Below the pieces are notes generated by a model that saw only the letters and a list, made by a program, of their open reading frames with translations, ran no database searches and had not been told where the DNA came from. This document shows positions 38,301-48,545 of a stretch of DNA of 64,000 bases, in pieces. Position 1 is the stretch's first letter. Each line of letters starts with the position of its first letter. The stretch is from Rhodocyclaceae bacterium (lineage in GTDB: Bacteria; Pseudomonadota; Gammaproteobacteria; Burkholderiales; Rhodocyclaceae): positions 19,022 through 83,021 of the forward strand of contig JAKLLG010000014.1 of NCBI GenBank assembly GCA_023150275.1. Direction: 5' to 3'. A program made the translations under genes and the position numbers.

Positions 38301-41300
38301 TGGCAGCGAGCGAGGCGGAGCGGCAGGCCGCCTACACGCAGGCGCAGATGGTCTTCGTACGCGGTGCCGCTACGGCGGCGGCCGGGCTCGGCGCCGACGA
38401 CAGCGCCGGTCCGCGCCTCGAACTGTCCGACACGCTGGTGAGCGCCGGCTTTACCCGTTTCGACCTGAAGAGCGACGGGCGCATCGACGTGCCGGCTGAC
38501 GTCGCGCTCGATCTCGGCCCTGGCGGCAGCTTCAAGGCCAGCGGTCGCCAGGTGGTGGTCGGCGGCGACATCATGGCCGCCGGCGGCAAGATCGAACTGA
38601 CGACGCGCAACCTTTCCGCATCCACCGGCGCGCTGGCGCCAGACGACGAAGCAAAATTCGCGACGCTGGTGGTCGACGGCAGCGCCAAGCTGTCGACTGC
38701 CGGCGGCTGGGTCAATGATTATCTCGACGGTCGCCAGTCGACGCGCGCCAAGGCAACGACGGGCGGCAGCATCACGCTCGATTCGGCCTACGACCTGGAT
38801 CTCCGCGCCGGCAGCGTGCTCGACGTGTCCGGCGGCGGCTTCGTTACCGCCGAAGGCAAGCTGGAAGGCGGCAACGCTGGCACCATCACGCTCAAGACTG
38901 GCCGTTTCGGCAGCGGCAGCGTCGCCAGCATGCAGACTTCCTCGCTGTTCGCCGATGGCGAATTGCGTGGCTACGCGCTCGGCAAGGGCGGCACGCTCGA
39001 TATCACCAGCCCGCAGATACGCGTCGGTGGCAACCCCGTCGCCGCTGCGCGCAACGACAGCGCCGACGATCGACTGGCCAGCGGCAACCACGGCGCCACG
39101 CTGAACAGCGCGCTCTTTGCCAGCGGCGGCTTCCGCCAGTTCAACCTGAACGGGCTCGGCAACCTGAAGGTCGCCGACGACACGCGCATCCAGCCGTCGC
39201 CTCTGTCGTGGTGGCTGGCCTCACCGCTCGCCTACCGTTACCTCGCCAGTGGCAGCCCCGTGGCCAGCTTCGCACCGCTGAAGCAGTTGCACGCCGACGT
39301 GCGCAACGCGCCGAGCGGGCTGTCGTTTACGGCTGGCAACGACCTCAGCATCGGCCGCGGCGCCTATCTTGGCGTGGACCCCGGCGGCACGATCAAGCTT
39401 GCCGTCGAGCGCGGCCAGCTCACCGTGCTTGGCACCCTGGAGGCACCGGGCGGAACGATCAGCCTCGCACGCACCGTGCGCGGCGTCGATTACGACCTCG
39501 GCCTGCAGTCGAAGTCGATTTATCTCGGGCCGCAGGCGCAACTGCTGGCGCGCGGTGTGACGCGGCTCGACCGCGCGACACGGCTGGCGCTGGAAGGTGG
39601 CGCGACGCCGGCGCAACTGCTGGCGCTCGGGCGCTACACAGGCAGTGTCAGCGATGGCGGCCGCATCGAGATCGATGCCGGCCTCGGCTATCTGATCACC
39701 CGCGCCGGCTCCTTGATCGACGTCAGCGGCATTACCGATACGCTCAGCCAGCCAGTCGCCGGCGGACCGCTGGCGGCACTGCTGCCGCGTTCGGTCGGTA
39801 GCGCTGGTGGCCGCGTGCGCCTCGGCGCCCGCGAAGGCATGTTCCTCGATGGCGACTATGCCGCCAGCGGCGGCAACGGCGCACTGGGCGGCACCTTCTC
39901 GCTGCGCCTCGCCGACGATGGCAGCGGCACCGGCTGGGATCTCGGCCAGCCCGCCGCGCTGACTGCCGACCGCCAGCTTGCGCTCTACGACGGCGGCGAT
40001 ACGCATGCGGCGAAATGGACGCTGGATGGCACCGCAACAGATGACTATCTGGACGGCACGCAGACGCTCGCACCGGCCACCTACAACGGCAAGGCCGAGC
40101 TCGACACCGCCCAACTGGCGCGTGCCGGTTTCGGATCGTGGTATCTGGGCAGCGAAGGCGACATCCACTTTGCCGGCACGCAGACGGTCAGCGTCGACAA
40201 CCAACTGCGCCTCGATGCGAAGACCTTCTCCGCCGCGCCCGGTGCAGCGGTCACGCTCAAGGCCGCGGCGGCCGAAATCGGCAACTTTGCGCTCGACGCC
40301 GGCACCCCGGCGGCGGCGAGTGGCGGCACGGCGACGGCAAGGGTCGAGGCCGCCGACATCGCACTCGTTGGCAGCTTCGCGTGGAACGGTTTCGCGACGA
40401 GCACCTTCGACAGCACTGGCGACATTCATCTCGCCGGTGTTCAAAACAACGTCACCTTGCCGGACAGCACGCGCAAGTACAACGGCCGCATGAACGCCTA
40501 CGGCGCACTCGTGCTCACGGCGGCGCGTGTCTCCCCTACGGCCTACAGCGACTTCCGCATCGACCTGCTGGCCGACCCGGCGGGTTCGATCAAGATCGAT
40601 CGCCCGGTCGGCGCCGTCGCCGGCGACACACTCTCGGTCGGCGGCCGCATCGAGTTCGCGGCAAAGACCATCGATCACTACGGCACGGTCGCCGCTCCGC
40701 TCGGCGAGGTCGTTTTCAGCGCGCCGGCCGGCGGCGGCAAGGTCACGCTGCACGACGGCAGCGAGACCTCGGTCGCCGCAACGCGCACCAGCCTGCTCGG
40801 TGAGACCAGCCAATCCGGGCGTTACTGGAACTTTGAGACCAGCACCTGGGATAACGGCGGCCTGTCGAACACGCTCAATGAAATCGCTGCGGCACCCGAG
40901 AAGCGCATCCGCGTCGACGCTGGTGACAGCAAGGTGGAAGCCGGCGCCAAACTCGATCTCTCTGGCGGCGGCGAAGCGGTGGCCTGGGAGTTCAGCCCCG
41001 GCGCCACCGGAAAGAATGATCCGCTGCTGAACGCGGCGGACAAGAATCCGACCCTGTTCGCCGTGCTGCCCGACTGGGTTGGCCGTTTCTCCGGGCTCGA
41101 TGCGGCGGCGCTGGGTGAATACGGCGTTTCCCAAGGCACCTCCTCGGGCAGCCTTGATTTCGTTCCCACCCTGAAAGCCGGCGACCAGATCAGCATCGCC
41201 GGCAACGGCAGCGGCCTTGCCGCCGGCACCTACACGCTGCTGCCGGCGCGCTACGCGCTGCTGCCCGGTGCCTATCTGGTCAGTGTCAAGCCGACTTCGA

Positions 41301-44300
41301 ATGCGGTCGTCGCAAAGTCACGCCAGCAGGCCGACGGTTCCTGGCTGGCCAACGCGACGCGGCTGGCCGCGAGCGCCGCCAGCGGCAGCGTGGCCTACTC
41401 GCAGGCGCCGCTGACCGTGGAAGTGGCGAGCCCGAACGTGGTCGCCAAGCGCGGCCGCTTCACGCTCACCGGCGCCACCGATTTCTTCTTCGACAGCGCC
41501 GGCGCCCGCCTGCCGGGCGATGCCGGCCAGCTCTCCATCGTCGGTCGCGAAAAGCTGTTCTTCGATCCGAGCGTAGTCGCCACCCGCGCCGCGATGCTCG
41601 CCGCCGCCGATGGCCGCACGCGCGCCGGCAACGGTCTGGAACTCGACTTGGCGGCGCCGAAGCTGTGGATCTCCGATGGCACCGCGAGCGCGGCCGACGC
41701 CACCTGGTCGACCATCGACCAGGACAAGCTGGTTGCGCTCGGCACCTCCAGCGTGCTGCTCGGCGGCACGCGCAGCAACGTGGCCGGCACCACGACAATC
41801 GAGACGATCGCCAGCGAAGTGAGCGTTGCCAACGCCGGCAATACCGGCGGCACGCGCAATATTGAGCACGCGCTGAGCGCTGCCGAAGTGATGCTGACGG
41901 CGCAGGATGCCGTCACCGTGACCGCCGGCAGCCGCGTCGAGTCCGTAGGCAGCGTCGGCAGCGCAATCGATCGCAGCCTCGCGCTCAGCGGCGACGGTGC
42001 CTTCCTGCGCGTGGCCGAGGGCAGCCAGGCAGCGCCGGTGCGTAGCAGTGCCAGCCGGGCCACGGGCACGCTGACGGTGGCCGCCGATGCCGCCGTCGCC
42101 GGCCGCTCGGTGGTGCTCGACGCGACGAAGGAAACAACGGTCAACGGCGCGCTCGAAGTGGGCACCCTGAGCAATGGCAGCCGCAGCGGCGGCGCGCTGG
42201 CGATCGGTGCCGGCCGCATCAACGTGATTGGCAGCGCACCGCTGCCGAGCGAAGGCTTCAACCTGCGCCCGGCCGACGTGGCGCGCCTCGCCGCCGTCGA
42301 CCAGTTGCGCCTGACCAGCTACAGCACCGTGGATTTCTACGACAACGCCACGCTCGGCGCGGCAACGCTGAAGGAACTGATCGTCAGCGCCGGCGGCATT
42401 GCCGGCTACGGTGCTGCCGGCGATGCGGCGAGCATCACCGCGCAGCAGGTACGCTTCGAAAACAGCAGCAACGTAGCGACCGGCTTCGGCGCTGGCGGCG
42501 AAGGCAAGCTACAGGTGAATGCGGGGCAGATCGTTTTTGCCGGCAACGTTGCCGATCAGGCAACGCGCGACGCTGGCACTACCGGCTTCGCGCTGCGCGG
42601 CTTCGACGCGGTCGACCTCGTCGCCAGTGGCGATCTGCGCTTTACCGGCCGTGGCGTGACCAGCATCGACAACACGATCATCGACAAAATCGGCACCGGC
42701 CACGAGGCGCAGCTGACGGTGGACGCCGGCCGCGTCACCACCGTTGGCACGGCCGACCACCTGCTGACGGCGAGCGGCAAGACCCTCGTGCGCGGTGGCA
42801 ATGCGGCTGCGGGTGAGGACACGGGCCTCGGCGGCGCGCTCGAACTGCGCGGCAAGTCGGTCGAGGTGGCGGCGCTCAAGGACAACGCTGGCAATGTACT
42901 GAAGACCGCCGGCCGCATCGAGGCGGCCGCCGGACGCATCACGCTCGCCGCCACCGGCAGCGGCGCCGGTGACGGTGTCAGCATCGGTGAGGGCGCACGC
43001 ATTGCCGCCGAGGGCAAGAAGGTCGCCTTTGCCGATACGGCGGCCTATGCCGGCGGTGGCACGATTACGCTGAACGCAGCGGCGGGGAACGTCGCCGTTG
43101 GCGATGGCGCCACCGTTTCGGTCTCCGCCGCTACGGGCGGCGGCGATGCCGGCACGCTGAACCTGATCGCCACCAAGGGCACGGTTGAGGCCGGGGCCGG
43201 AACGCTGCGCGGCAAAGGGGGTACGGGCGGCGCCGGCGGCAAGCTGCGTGCCGATGCGAAGACCCTGCAACTCGACAATCTCGCCGACGCCGTGGTTGAG
43301 ACGCTGGCCGGCGGCGGCACGCAGACGCACTTTACCGGCCAGTGGGATGTCCGCCGCCGCGAGGGCAGCCTGGTGCTGAACGAGAGCGCCGGCGCGACGA
43401 AGACGATCCGTGCCAGCGAAGTGAACATCGCCGCCGACAACGGCGGCATCAACATCAAGGCCGGCGGTACCATCGACGCTTCGGGCAGCAAGGGTGGCAG
43501 CATCGCACTGCAGGCGCGCAACGGCGACGTTGAACTGGGCGGCAGCCTGCTGGCGCGCGGCGAGGAAGTGGTGGCCAATGCCAACAACGCCGGCACGCGC
43601 GGTCAGGGCGGCGACGTGCTGCTCGCGTCAACCGGCGGCAAGGTGAAGACCCTAGCTGACAGTGTGGTCGACGTCAGTGCCGCAGCCGGCAGCGCGGCAC
43701 AGGGCGGGCGCGTGATCTTCCGTGCCGACAAGTCAACATCCATCGCCAGCGCCAGCGACCTCAACATCCAGCTCGCGGGTGCCGTAACCGGCGCCCGCGA
43801 CGTCAGCGCCGAGATCGTCAGCCGCTACGACGGCAACTACACGGCGCTCAACGCCGGCAACACGAGCGGCACCACGCTCGGCCTGACGACGATCAACGAA
43901 GATCTGACGAAACTCTACACGGCGGACACGGCGAACACGACAGGCACGATGAGCACGCTACGCAGCCACCTCGGCTTCGGCACCAATCCGCTCCTCCACA
44001 TTCGCCCCGGTGTCGAGATCGTCGGCGCGGCAAGCGGCGACTTCACGATCGCCGCCGACCTCGATTTCAGCGCCCTGCGCTTCGCCGGTGAAGCCGGCGT
44101 GCTGACGCTGCGTGCGCAGAACAACCTGAAAATCAATAACTCGATCAGCGATGGCTTTACCAAGGCGTCGATCAATTCGACGGGAACCTACGTTGCCACC
44201 GGGCGTGACGCCAAAGTGGACAGCAGTCAGGCGAGCTGGAGTTACCGGCTGATCGCTGGTGCCGATACCGACAGCGCCGGCATCCAGACAGTGAAGGCGC

Positions 44301-46768
44301 CGGCAGGCAGCGGCAATCTCGACATCGCCGCCGAAAAACTGGTGCGTACCGGCACCGGCGACATCACGCTGGCGGCACAAGGGAACGTCACTCTCGGCAA
44401 CAGGGCGGTCGTGTACACGGCCGGCCACGACGATACGACGAATCCCGCCAATTTCGCGGCGGCGCCCGGCCCCGGTGACACGAACCCGCAGGGGCAGCGC
44501 AATCACTACACAAAGAACGGTGGCGACATCCGCGTCAGTGCCGGCGGCAACATCAGCCAATCGGCCACCGGCGCCATCAGCGACTGGCTGGTCACCTACA
44601 GCAAGGGCTACAACAGCACGCAATGGTGGTCGCGCATTGCATCCTTCCAGCAGGGTTTCGCCGCCTTCGGTGGCGGCGACATCTCGCTCGCGGCCGGCGG
44701 CACCATGAACAAGGTCACGGCCGTGATCCCGACCAACGGCCGCGTACCCGGGATTGATGGCGAGGCGCGTGCCGACCTCGCGGTGATCCAGGGTGGCGGC
44801 GATCTGAAGGTGGCGGCGAAGAACATCAGCGGCGGACTCTTCTATGCGGAAACAGGCAAGCTGGCCATGGAAGCGCAGCAGAACATCAGTGCAAAACCGA
44901 CCATCGCCATAGGCAACACGGCGGCAAAGGTCGTCGCCGGCGGCTCGGCCAGTGTCGGCAATATCGTCAACCCGATGTCGACTTCGCGCAATGCAAACCT
45001 GTTACGCAATAGCGGTACCGGGGCGCTGACCGGCGTCATGGCTTCCGGCGCCGAATACCGCATGCGCATCGGCACCTACGGACCCGACAGTGCGCTGGCA
45101 ATCACGGCACTGAGTGGTGACCTTTCGATCGAGAATGACGGGGTCGTTTCTACCGGTGTTTCCGGGGGCGTCGCGCCGGATCGCGTCTTTGCTGCGGCGC
45201 TGAACGGCAGCATCAAGGCGAAGCTGTTGCAGATGCCGGGAAGCGACGGCCAGCTCGATCTGCTGGCAGCGCAGAATGTCGTCATCGAGGGTGTCACGCA
45301 GTACGACACACCGGACGCTCGCTTGCCGGGAATCGATCATGCCGTTGACTCTGGTTCGCTCAGCGATCCGCTACCCAACCCCATTGCCGGCGGCGTGCCG
45401 GCGAGCCTGGCGCACAGCAGCACCCCGTGGCACGCCGACGACCACGAAGCCAGCCGTATCGTTGCGCTGAATGGCAATATCTCCGGCCCCGGTAATCAGA
45501 CGAATGCGACGCTCTGGCTGAACGAAGCGGCGAAGATTCTCGCCGCTGGCGACGTGCGCGATCTGAGCATCGTCACCCAGCATGTCCGCAGCAGCGATGT
45601 CACTCGCATTGAGGCCGGCGGCAAGCTGGAACTACCAACCGGCACCGGTGCCTACGAACTGCAGACGCAGATCAAGGTAGGCGGCCCGGGGCAACTGGAA
45701 GTTCTGGCGAAGGAGGGCGTCAGCCTCGGCTCCTCCGCCGGCATCTCCAGCCGCGGCAACCTCGAAAACCCCTACCTGCCGGAGGGCGGAGCCGACATCA
45801 CGGTGATCGCCGGCACCACGCAGCCCGACTACGCCGGCTTCCTCGCCTGGCTGCAGGCCAACAAGCTGGTCGCCAGCGACACCTCGGAAGCCGGCCTGCG
45901 CACTCGCTTTTTCGAGGTGCTGCGCGATGCCGGCAAGGCGGCGCAGGGGGGCAGCGGCGAGGCCGGTTACGCGCAAGGGCGTGCGGCGATCGCCGCGCTC
46001 TTCCCGAGCGCCACGCTGACGCCAGCGAACATCGATCTCTTCTACAGCGCGGTGAAGACCGAGCAGAACGGCAAGATAGAACTGCTGGCACCGGCCGGCG
46101 GCGTCAACGTCGGTCTGGCAACGCCGGATGAGAAAACGATCAAGCTGAAGAAGCCTTCCGAGCAGGGCCTGTTCACCTTCCGTGGCGGCAGCATCCAGAC
46201 ACTGGTGCAGGACAGCTTCCTGGTGAACCAGTCGCGCGTATTCACGCTCGACGGCGGCGACATTCTCGTCTGGGCCGACAAGGGCAGCATCGACGCCGGC
46301 AGCGGCGCCAAGACGGTGAGTGCAACACCGCCGCCGGTACTGGTGATCCGCAACGGCCAGATCGTTCTCGACGCCTCCAACTCGGTCTCCGGCTCCGGCA
46401 TCGGCGCGCTCGCCTCGCGCGACGACACGCCGGCGAGCGACGTCTATCTCTTCGCGCCGCAGGGTGCCATCGACGCCGGCGATGCCGGCCTGCGCAGTAC
46501 TGGCAACGTGACGCTGGGCGCGCAGACGGTGCTTAACGCCAGCAACATCCAGGCGGCGGGTGCCGTTGCCGGGGCGCCGGCAGCATCGGCCTCAGCGCCG
46601 GCGAGCGCCGCGGCGGCCCCGACGCAGAACACCGACAAGAGCGATGCCACGGCCGCGCGTGCCGCCGGCGGTGCCAACCGCGACGCGGCGCTGGCGCTGC
46701 TGACGGTCGAGGTGCTCGACGACGGCGGCGACGGCGAGAAGAAGGACAAGGAAAAAGACAAGAAATAG
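35309..46768 (+). CDS. Giant filamentous-haemagglutinin-type exoprotein TpsA
   Basis: The 3819-residue product is the secreted partner of TpsB. An extended signal peptide region (MNRDIYRLVFNREHGTWVAA, to about residue 29) precedes a hydrophobic signal (about 39-56, cleavage after AWA). The TPS secretion domain follows, with YLINQNGILFGNGAQV near residue 154 in place of the usual NPNGI, and a second LFLINQLGIDVGSG near 431. The rest is repetitive beta-helix rich in Gly, Ala, Asp and Asn, cysteine-free as far as I read. It ends in a charged EKKDKEKDKK tail. No C-terminal toxin domain is evident, so adhesion, matrix or phosphate capture is more likely than contact-dependent killing. Confidence 0.93.
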   Translation: MNRDIYRLVFNREHGTWVAAAEIARARGKSGRRAPRRRTALLTSLALAAALPQAWAGPITPPPANALPVPSSGARPFVFQGAVTGGQPVVNGNAMTINTPSRALGLNWASFNIGSNASVTFNFDQPDATSRVLNRIWSADPSQIMGRLNANGQVYLINQNGILFGNGAQVNVGGLVASALNISAAMEKRLLDNGLPAARGDKLEFAWDGTAAGFANGYVTVEAGAAIRVPDGGRVVLIAPKTTENLGLIEGGKGAEAILAAGGKVILTAPDNPALRGLLVETQAFVGQDALGNNVALDGSVRNKSDGVAGSDNGRIRMGTDGVVSLAALMVNQEGVINASKAVNLNGTTMMVAGEPIDTERLTINQRGDKAEIDWVSGFSVGAGKTVEFVQPTAGAVAYNFVHVNDSGRASSGSNAGRSQIDGTLTANGQLFLINQLGIDVGSGASLYAGNIVLSALNVHADVLSGGLLMQDDPQTRSFYLRKDQWTADAASFATVKATALDEFRRATVNVAAGAQIRTADNGYAILAGGKVNNAGTISTPKGQSILAAGADVYLKPPFAQALRGFSAEVNPLYVVRSDDASKRWEAISRGADANAVNNTGRVEAALGNITLVGHEIVQAGTLASSTSATANGSIRLLARDQVTTGGVPLTAGAEPPASTAARKVDVASGEVVPYETADPEKFDTQTFVVGQVGGKLTLADGSVTAIAIDGSGGKTISPDQTFLASSIEGAGAKIIVDGNITAPGGKVQFQARELFDAATAAFAGDPVKPAQAATPEAGTGIFVGDNAHIDVAGTVASKSAADLFIEVELRGDEFAGNPVQRNSVLRGEKAWVDVRDPVAIADLSGWTGKVGQTVEEKAATGGTVSLRSGGSVIVKGGAEIDVSGGRVDYAAAKVQESRVITSAGKALRLNDAPADAQVAALTTVTRQEAAYSEGKSAGTVEVIGHSVAIDGQLKATTTPGAKQRKIGDPASDRYARPLGGRLIVQDAGQHYTLADPVAASEAERQAAYTQAQMVFVRGAATAAAGLGADDSAGPRLELSDTLVSAGFTRFDLKSDGRIDVPADVALDLGPGGSFKASGRQVVVGGDIMAAGGKIELTTRNLSASTGALAPDDEAKFATLVVDGSAKLSTAGGWVNDYLDGRQSTRAKATTGGSITLDSAYDLDLRAGSVLDVSGGGFVTAEGKLEGGNAGTITLKTGRFGSGSVASMQTSSLFADGELRGYALGKGGTLDITSPQIRVGGNPVAAARNDSADDRLASGNHGATLNSALFASGGFRQFNLNGLGNLKVADDTRIQPSPLSWWLASPLAYRYLASGSPVASFAPLKQLHADVRNAPSGLSFTAGNDLSIGRGAYLGVDPGGTIKLAVERGQLTVLGTLEAPGGTISLARTVRGVDYDLGLQSKSIYLGPQAQLLARGVTRLDRATRLALEGGATPAQLLALGRYTGSVSDGGRIEIDAGLGYLITRAGSLIDVSGITDTLSQPVAGGPLAALLPRSVGSAGGRVRLGAREGMFLDGDYAASGGNGALGGTFSLRLADDGSGTGWDLGQPAALTADRQLALYDGGDTHAAKWTLDGTATDDYLDGTQTLAPATYNGKAELDTAQLARAGFGSWYLGSEGDIHFAGTQTVSVDNQLRLDAKTFSAAPGAAVTLKAAAAEIGNFALDAGTPAAASGGTATARVEAADIALVGSFAWNGFATSTFDSTGDIHLAGVQNNVTLPDSTRKYNGRMNAYGALVLTAARVSPTAYSDFRIDLLADPAGSIKIDRPVGAVAGDTLSVGGRIEFAAKTIDHYGTVAAPLGEVVFSAPAGGGKVTLHDGSETSVAATRTSLLGETSQSGRYWNFETSTWDNGGLSNTLNEIAAAPEKRIRVDAGDSKVEAGAKLDLSGGGEAVAWEFSPGATGKNDPLLNAADKNPTLFAVLPDWVGRFSGLDAAALGEYGVSQGTSSGSLDFVPTLKAGDQISIAGNGSGLAAGTYTLLPARYALLPGAYLVSVKPTSNAVVAKSRQQADGSWLANATRLAASAASGSVAYSQAPLTVEVASPNVVAKRGRFTLTGATDFFFDSAGARLPGDAGQLSIVGREKLFFDPSVVATRAAMLAAADGRTRAGNGLELDLAAPKLWISDGTASAADATWSTIDQDKLVALGTSSVLLGGTRSNVAGTTTIETIASEVSVANAGNTGGTRNIEHALSAAEVMLTAQDAVTVTAGSRVESVGSVGSAIDRSLALSGDGAFLRVAEGSQAAPVRSSASRATGTLTVAADAAVAGRSVVLDATKETTVNGALEVGTLSNGSRSGGALAIGAGRINVIGSAPLPSEGFNLRPADVARLAAVDQLRLTSYSTVDFYDNATLGAATLKELIVSAGGIAGYGAAGDAASITAQQVRFENSSNVATGFGAGGEGKLQVNAGQIVFAGNVADQATRDAGTTGFALRGFDAVDLVASGDLRFTGRGVTSIDNTIIDKIGTGHEAQLTVDAGRVTTVGTADHLLTASGKTLVRGGNAAAGEDTGLGGALELRGKSVEVAALKDNAGNVLKTAGRIEAAAGRITLAATGSGAGDGVSIGEGARIAAEGKKVAFADTAAYAGGGTITLNAAAGNVAVGDGATVSVSAATGGGDAGTLNLIATKGTVEAGAGTLRGKGGTGGAGGKLRADAKTLQLDNLADAVVETLAGGGTQTHFTGQWDVRRREGSLVLNESAGATKTIRASEVNIAADNGGINIKAGGTIDASGSKGGSIALQARNGDVELGGSLLARGEEVVANANNAGTRGQGGDVLLASTGGKVKTLADSVVDVSAAAGSAAQGGRVIFRADKSTSIASASDLNIQLAGAVTGARDVSAEIVSRYDGNYTALNAGNTSGTTLGLTTINEDLTKLYTADTANTTGTMSTLRSHLGFGTNPLLHIRPGVEIVGAASGDFTIAADLDFSALRFAGEAGVLTLRAQNNLKINNSISDGFTKASINSTGTYVATGRDAKVDSSQASWSYRLIAGADTDSAGIQTVKAPAGSGNLDIAAEKLVRTGTGDITLAAQGNVTLGNRAVVYTAGHDDTTNPANFAAAPGPGDTNPQGQRNHYTKNGGDIRVSAGGNISQSATGAISDWLVTYSKGYNSTQWWSRIASFQQGFAAFGGGDISLAAGGTMNKVTAVIPTNGRVPGIDGEARADLAVIQGGGDLKVAAKNISGGLFYAETGKLAMEAQQNISAKPTIAIGNTAAKVVAGGSASVGNIVNPMSTSRNANLLRNSGTGALTGVMASGAEYRMRIGTYGPDSALAITALSGDLSIENDGVVSTGVSGGVAPDRVFAAALNGSIKAKLLQMPGSDGQLDLLAAQNVVIEGVTQYDTPDARLPGIDHAVDSGSLSDPLPNPIAGGVPASLAHSSTPWHADDHEASRIVALNGNISGPGNQTNATLWLNEAAKILAAGDVRDLSIVTQHVRSSDVTRIEAGGKLELPTGTGAYELQTQIKVGGPGQLEVLAKEGVSLGSSAGISSRGNLENPYLPEGGADITVIAGTTQPDYAGFLAWLQANKLVASDTSEAGLRTRFFEVLRDAGKAAQGGSGEAGYAQGRAAIAALFPSATLTPANIDLFYSAVKTEQNGKIELLAPAGGVNVGLATPDEKTIKLKKPSEQGLFTFRGGSIQTLVQDSFLVNQSRVFTLDGGDILVWADKGSIDAGSGAKTVSATPPPVLVIRNGQIVLDASNSVSGSGIGALASRDDTPASDVYLFAPQGAIDAGDAGLRSTGNVTLGAQTVLNASNIQAAGAVAGAPAASASAPASAAAAPTQNTDKSDATAARAAGGANRDAALALLTVEVLDDGGDGEKKDKEKDKK

Positions 46769-46769
46769 G

Positions 46770-46787
46770 CCGCCGTTCCGACGGCGG
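46770..46787 (+). other. Hairpin between tpsA and the exbB-like gene
   Basis: CCGCCGT pairs with ACGGCGG across TCCG, starting one base after the tpsA stop. No T tract follows, so it probably dampens or stabilises readthrough rather than terminating, letting less mRNA reach the ExbB/TonB genes. Confidence 0.55.
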
Positions 46788-46818
46788 TTCCCCGACATCA
46801 ACCCACGGCATCAGGACC

Positions 46819-48537
46819 ATGAACAACCTAGCACGATGGATGGCGGCAGCGAGCGTATTCGCGGCCGTTGCGGCAAACGCGGCCGGCTTTTTGCCGGACG
46901 ACTGGAAGCATCGCCAGAAGACGCTGCTCGACACCAGCGCCGATGGCGTCGAACTGAAGACCGGCGCGACGCAGGTGCCGATCGCGCTGCGCCTGCACAC
47001 CGGCAACTTCAACTTCGCCGAGGCCAAGGCGGATGGTGCCGACCTGCGCGTGAGCGGCAGCGACGGCAAGACGCCGCTCAGGTTCCACCTCGAAAAATTC
47101 GATCCGGCCAACGAGCTGGCGGTGCTCTGGGTACAGCAACCCAAGCTTGCACCGGGCGCCAAGACCGATGCGATCACGCTGCACTGGGGCAACGACAAGG
47201 CGGAGCCAGCAAGCGACGCCAAGGGCAGCTACGACGCACCACAAACACTGGTGCTGCACTTCTCCGGTAGCGGCTCGCCGCGCGACGCCACCGGGCACGG
47301 CAACCATCCGCGCGAGTTTTCCCCAAAGGTAGTCGCCGGCCCGCTCGCCGATGCGATCGCCCTTGCCGGCGAAGCGATCGTGGTGCCGGCATCGCCGACG
47401 CTGCGCCTGGTGGCCGCCAACGGCTTCACCTGGACGGCCTGGCTGAAGCCGAATGCGGTGAATGCCGGCACCCTGTTCGAGCAGGGCGACGCCAAGCGCG
47501 GCCTCGTCATCGCGCTGCGCGACGGGCGCCTCGTGGTCACCGCCGACGGCAAGGAGACGGTCACGCCGACAACGCTGCAGGCCAATGCCTGGCAGCACGT
47601 GGCGGTAACACTGCTCGGCGGCAAGCTCGCGGTGTACCTGAACGGCCTGCCGGCCGGCGAAGCCACCGCCACGCTGGCCGACGTGGAAGGCGATGTGCGC
47701 ATCGGCGCCGGCGTGCAGGGCGAGATCGACGAGCTGACGCTGGCGTCGACGGCGCGCTCGGCCGACTACATCAAGGCGCTGCACGGCAGCCAGCAACCGG
47801 ACAGCCTGATGCTGACGGTCGAGGAAGAAGCCGCCGGCGAATCGGCCTCGTACATGAACATCCTGCTCGGCGCGGTGACGCTGGATGGCTGGATCGTGAT
47901 CGGCATCCTGATCGTGATGGCCATCGTCAGCTTCGCGGTGATGATCGGCAAGACGCGCTTTCTCGCCATCGTGAAAGGCGCCAACGAGAACTTCCTCGCA
48001 CAGTTCCGCAACGCCTCGGAAGCGCTGCTCGATCCGGATACCGAGGAAAGCCGGCGCATCGCCGAGGACCCCAAGGTGAAGCATTCGCCGATCTACCGCC
48101 TGTACGCGATCGGCATGCACGAGATGCGCCAGCGCTTCACCTCGCGCGGCCGCGACAACGGCCTCTCGGCGGCCTCGCTCGACGCCATCCGCGCCTCGAT
48201 GGACGCCGGCATGGTGCGCGAGAACCAGCGCCTGAACAGCCAGATCGTGCTGCTCACCATCGCCATTTCCGGCGGCCCCTTCCTCGGCCTGCTCGGCACC
48301 GTGGTCGGCGTGATGATCACCTTTGCGGCGATCGCCGCCGCCGGCGACGTGAACGTGAACTCAATCGCACCGGGCATCGCCGCGGCGCTGGTTGCCACCG
48401 TTGCCGGCCTTGCCGTCGCCATTCCCGCGCTGTTCGGCTACAACTGGCTGGCCTCGCAGATCAAGAACGTCTCCGCCGACACGCAGGTGTTCGCCGACGA
48501 ATTCCTGACCCGCGCCGCCGAGCTGCACTCCCGCTAA
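46819..48537 (+). CDS. ExbB/TolQ-type proton-channel protein with DUF2341 and LamG-like extracytoplasmic domains
   Basis: The 572-residue product has a signal sequence (to about residue 22) and a DUF2341-like domain (about 40-135). A LamG/concanavalin-like domain follows (about 170-310, with GFTWTAWLKPNA and WQHVAVTLLGG). The ExbB core has three membrane helices (about 350-373, 475-500 and 515-545) with GLLGTVVGVMITF, the family signature. ExbB with ExbD uses the proton gradient to energise TonB. The sugar-binding-type sandwich outside is unusual and could sense or hold a cell-surface ligand. Two exbD genes and a tonB-like gene follow immediately. Confidence 0.88.
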   Translation: MNNLARWMAAASVFAAVAANAAGFLPDDWKHRQKTLLDTSADGVELKTGATQVPIALRLHTGNFNFAEAKADGADLRVSGSDGKTPLRFHLEKFDPANELAVLWVQQPKLAPGAKTDAITLHWGNDKAEPASDAKGSYDAPQTLVLHFSGSGSPRDATGHGNHPREFSPKVVAGPLADAIALAGEAIVVPASPTLRLVAANGFTWTAWLKPNAVNAGTLFEQGDAKRGLVIALRDGRLVVTADGKETVTPTTLQANAWQHVAVTLLGGKLAVYLNGLPAGEATATLADVEGDVRIGAGVQGEIDELTLASTARSADYIKALHGSQQPDSLMLTVEEEAAGESASYMNILLGAVTLDGWIVIGILIVMAIVSFAVMIGKTRFLAIVKGANENFLAQFRNASEALLDPDTEESRRIAEDPKVKHSPIYRLYAIGMHEMRQRFTSRGRDNGLSAASLDAIRASMDAGMVRENQRLNSQIVLLTIAISGGPFLGLLGTVVGVMITFAAIAAAGDVNVNSIAPGIAAALVATVAGLAVAIPALFGYNWLASQIKNVSADTQVFADEFLTRAAELHSR

Positions 48538-48545
48538 GGCGCGCC

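Noticed and set aside
35309..46768. A contact-dependent inhibition (CdiA) toxin
   Set aside because: There is no VENN-like junction, no toxin domain and no immunity gene after the tail; the next gene is an ExbB-type protein.
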